DNA from: Nocardia huaxiensis
Lineage (GTDB): Bacteria; Actinomycetota; Actinomycetes; Mycobacteriales; Mycobacteriaceae
Length of the DNA stretch: 64,000 nucleotides
Assembly (NCBI RefSeq): GCF_013744875.1
Contig: NZ_CP059399.1
Coordinates: 5,208,001-5,272,000 of the forward strand
Direction of reading: 5' to 3'
A model generated the notes under the pieces. The model had not been told where the DNA came from and made no database searches. It worked only from the letters and a program-made list of their open reading frames with translations. Made by a program: the position numbers and the translations under genes. Shown here piece after piece: positions 62,021-64,000 of this stretch (position 1 is its first letter; each line of letters starts with the position of its first letter).

Positions 62021-63370
62021 GTGTCCGAAACTGGCGAACTCAGCACCTCCCGCGCCGTATCGGAAGTCGTCGACCTGGTCAGCGCGCTGATCCGGTTCGA
62101 CACCTCCAATACCGGCGAACTGGAAACCACCAAGGGCGAACGCGAATGCGCGCAGTGGGTGGCCGAACAGCTGCAGCAGGCGGGGTACGAGACCGAATAC
62201 GTGGAATCCGGCGCGCCCGGCCGCGGCAATGTGTTCGCGCGCCTGAAGGGCGCCGACTCCAGCCGCGGCGCGCTCATGATGCACGGACATCTGGACGTGG
62301 TGCCCGCCGAGGCCGGCGACTGGAGCGTGCACCCGTTCTCCGGCGCGCTGCAGGACGGCTACGTGTGGGGCCGCGGCGCCATCGACATGAAGGACATGGT
62401 CGGCATGATGCTGGCCATCGCCCGGCAGTTCAAGATCGAAGGCACCGTTCCGCCACGTGACATCGTGTGGGCCTTCCTCGCCGACGAGGAGAACGGCGGG
62501 CGCTGGGGATCACAGTGGCTGGTGGAGAACCGGCCCGACCTGTTCGACGGCATCACCGAGGCCGTCGGCGAGGTCGGCGGCTTCTCGCTCACCGTGCCCC
62601 GGCCCGACGGCACCGAACGCCGCCTGTACCTGGTGGAGACCGCCGAGAAGGGGCTGGGCTGGATGCGCTTGCGCGCCAAGGCCCGGGCCGGGCACGGCTC
62701 CTTCCTGCACGAGGACAATGCCGTCACCATCCTCGCGCAGGCGGTGGCGCGCTTGGGAACCCACACCTTCCCGCTCGTCGTCTCGGACTCGGTGGCCGAA
62801 TTCCTGAAGGCGGTCGCCGAGGAATCCGGGCTCGAATTCGATCCCGCCAGTCCGGATATCGAAGGCCAGCTCGCCAAACTCGGCACCATCTCCCGCATTA
62901 TCGGCGCCACCCTGCGGGATACCGCCAACCCGACCATGCTGCGCGCCGGGTACAAGGCGAACGTCATCCCGCAGACCGCCGAAGCCGTCGTGGACTGCCG
63001 CGTGGTGCCCGGCCGCCAGGCCGCCTTCGAACGCGAAGTCGACGAGCTCATCGGCCCCGACGTGGAACGCGAGTGGATCACCAAACTCGACTCGTACGAA
63101 ACCACTTTCGACGGTCACCTGGTCGACGCCATGAACGACGCCATCCTCGCCCACGACCCGCAGGGCCGCACCGTGCCCTATATGCTCTCCGGTGGCACCG
63201 ACGCTAAAGCCTTCGCGCGCTTGGGAATTCGCTGCTTCGGCTTCGCGCCGCTGCAACTGCCGCCCGACCTCGACTTCAGCGCCCTGTTCCACGGCGTGGA
63301 CGAACGCGTCCCGGTGGCATCGCTCGAATTCGGCACCCGGGTGCTGGAACACTTCCTCCTGAACAGCTGA
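62021..63370 (+). CDS. M20-family metallopeptidase
   Basis: A 449-residue cytoplasmic hydrolase of the ArgE/DapE/CPG2 family. Zinc ligands are visible in MMHGHLDVVP (H and catalytic D), GRGAIDMKDMV (bridging D), LADEENGG (general base and ligand E-E) and the final FHGVDERVP. A lid domain lies in the middle. The start is GTG. It should cleave a dipeptide or N-acyl amino acid. The PEBP gene follows 18 bases on, likely the same transcript. Confidence 0.92.
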   Translation: MSETGELSTSRAVSEVVDLVSALIRFDTSNTGELETTKGERECAQWVAEQLQQAGYETEYVESGAPGRGNVFARLKGADSSRGALMMHGHLDVVPAEAGDWSVHPFSGALQDGYVWGRGAIDMKDMVGMMLAIARQFKIEGTVPPRDIVWAFLADEENGGRWGSQWLVENRPDLFDGITEAVGEVGGFSLTVPRPDGTERRLYLVETAEKGLGWMRLRAKARAGHGSFLHEDNAVTILAQAVARLGTHTFPLVVSDSVAEFLKAVAEESGLEFDPASPDIEGQLAKLGTISRIIGATLRDTANPTMLRAGYKANVIPQTAEAVVDCRVVPGRQAAFEREVDELIGPDVEREWITKLDSYETTFDGHLVDAMNDAILAHDPQGRTVPYMLSGGTDAKAFARLGIRCFGFAPLQLPPDLDFSALFHGVDERVPVASLEFGTRVLEHFLLNS

Positions 63371-63388
63371 CGACGAAAGGACGGCCCC

Positions 63389-63916
63389 GTGCCCGACTAC
63401 AATTACAACCCGTACGCGGCACTGCCGCAGCTGCCGGAGTTCACGCTGACCTCCGCCGACATCAGCGACGGCAAGCCGCTGGCGCAGGATCAGGTCAGCG
63501 CGCTGTCGGTGACTCCGGGACGCGACATCTCGCCGCAGCTGTCCTGGAGCGGATTCCCTGAGGGCACCAAGAGTTTCGCCGTCACCGTGTACGACCCGGA
63601 CGCCCCGACCGCGTCGGGCTTCTGGCACTGGGTGGTCGCCAACATTCCGGTCACCACCACCTCGCTGGAGACCGGCGGCAGCGTCAGCCTGCCCGCGGGT
63701 GCGGTCACCCTGCGCAATGACGCCGGGAAGAACGAGTACACCGGCGCGTTCCCACCCGCCGGACACGGAGCGCACCGCTACTTCGTGGTCGTGCACGCGG
63801 TCGGCGTAGAGCGGCTCGAGGTCGACGAGAACGCCTCGCCCGCCTACCTGGGCTTCAACCTGTTCCTCAATGCCATCGGGCGCGCGACGCTGATCGGCAC
63901 CTACGAGGAGAAGTAG
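63389..63916 (+). CDS. PEBP-family protein (YbhB/YbcL type)
   Basis: A 175-residue protein of the phosphatidylethanolamine-binding family: [46 protein letters not shown], and [17 protein letters not shown] form the anion-binding pocket. There is no signal peptide, so it is cytoplasmic. It starts at GTG after GAAAGGAC. Role unknown; the family is linked to phosphoprotein or lipid binding. Confidence 0.9.
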   Translation: MPDYNYNPYAALPQLPEFTLTSADISDGKPLAQDQVSALSVTPGRDISPQLSWSGFPEGTKSFAVTVYDPDAPTASGFWHWVVANIPVTTTSLETGGSVSLPAGAVTLRNDAGKNEYTGAFPPAGHGAHRYFVVVHAVGVERLEVDENASPAYLGFNLFLNAIGRATLIGTYEEK

Positions 63917-63920
63917 TCGC

Positions 63921-64000
63921 TCACCGGCACAGGCCGTGGAAGATGCCGAGATCGATGGCATCGGCCATGGCCTGATAGCCGGCCGCGTTCGGGTGCACCC
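63921..64000 (-). CDS. SGNH/GDSL hydrolase, C-terminal end (partial)
   Basis: The last 25 codons of a gene entering from the right edge: VHPNAAGYQAMADAIDLGIF then HGLCR and stop. VHPNAAGYQAMA is the block V region of SGNH-type esterases and lipases, carrying the catalytic histidine. Its stop lies four bases from the PEBP stop (tail to tail). Confidence 0.75.
   Translation of the reverse strand, partial: VHPNAAGYQAMADAIDLGIFHGLCR

Noticed and set aside
60155..62332. 725-codon minus-strand frame
   Set aside because: It passes antisense through the duplicated 405-residue gene, whose homology with the protein at 45123 shows the plus strand is coding.
1..64000. Mobile elements, tRNA or rRNA genes
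   Set aside because: No transposase, integrase, terminal inverted repeats with target duplications, or cloverleaf-like sequences were noticed. A tRNA search program would be needed to exclude tRNAs formally.

Overview
The window is high-GC actinobacterial DNA from a mycolic-acid-containing genus, most likely Nocardia. Three MspA-family outer-membrane porins, two of them adjacent like the Nocardia nfpA/nfpB pair, point to a mycomembrane. A deazaflavin-type reductase, a roadblock/LC7 protein, an XRE/DUF397 pair and an Lrp/alanine dehydrogenase module fit the same group. I saw no rRNA, tRNA, CRISPR array, insertion sequence or prophage. The assignment to genus is inference.

Layout. 1-12.4 kb: three NarL-type two-component systems (the first cut by the window edge; the second and third are recent paralogues), an ABC exporter, three MspA porins, two DUF418 membrane proteins and a small secreted protein. 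Several promoters here share a GGATG box with a CCTA(C/G)(C/G)-type downstream element, suggesting one envelope regulon. 12.4-18.4 kb: secreted histidine phosphatase, an Fe(II)/2-oxoglutarate oxygenase, a PLP decarboxylase, an SPFH-like lipoprotein and small secreted or membrane proteins. 18.5-24.5 kb: D-aminoacylase-type amidohydrolase, a 1,100-residue AAA-type signalling ATPase and an MBL-fold protein. 24.5-28.3 kb: a beta-trefoil/papain-like cysteine protease with an unknown partner, then a P450 divergent from a TetR regulator. 28.3-31.3 kb: TetR regulator, four 13-bp operators, deazaflavin-type reductase and DrrAB-type exporter. 31.4-38.2 kb: roadblock protein, ArsR regulator, FAD monooxygenase, Nudix hydrolase, YdcF-like protein, APC and EamA transporters. 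38.5-41.7 kb: Lrp regulator, alanine dehydrogenase, and a Coq4-like protein. 41.7-49.1 kb: XRE/DUF397 pair, two overlapping small genes, glycosyltransferase, a 407-residue family with a second copy at 60.7 kb, imine reductase-like enzyme, and an FAD monooxygenase under a strongly palindromic promoter. 49.2-58.6 kb: two giant proteins of unknown function (1,219 and 1,572 residues) in one operon, divergent from an IclR-type regulator. 58.8-64 kb: HxlR regulator, scramblase-like protein, the second 407-residue-family member, an M20 peptidase, a PEBP protein and the end of a GDSL hydrolase.

The best candidate for an undescribed system is the giant two-gene operon with its regulator (49.2-58.6 kb). 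Next come the trefoil-protease pair (24.5-26.1 kb), the Coq4-like protein in an organism expected to use menaquinone, and the duplicated 407-residue family. Many genes meet tail to tail around clear hairpins, so transcription units are well separated.
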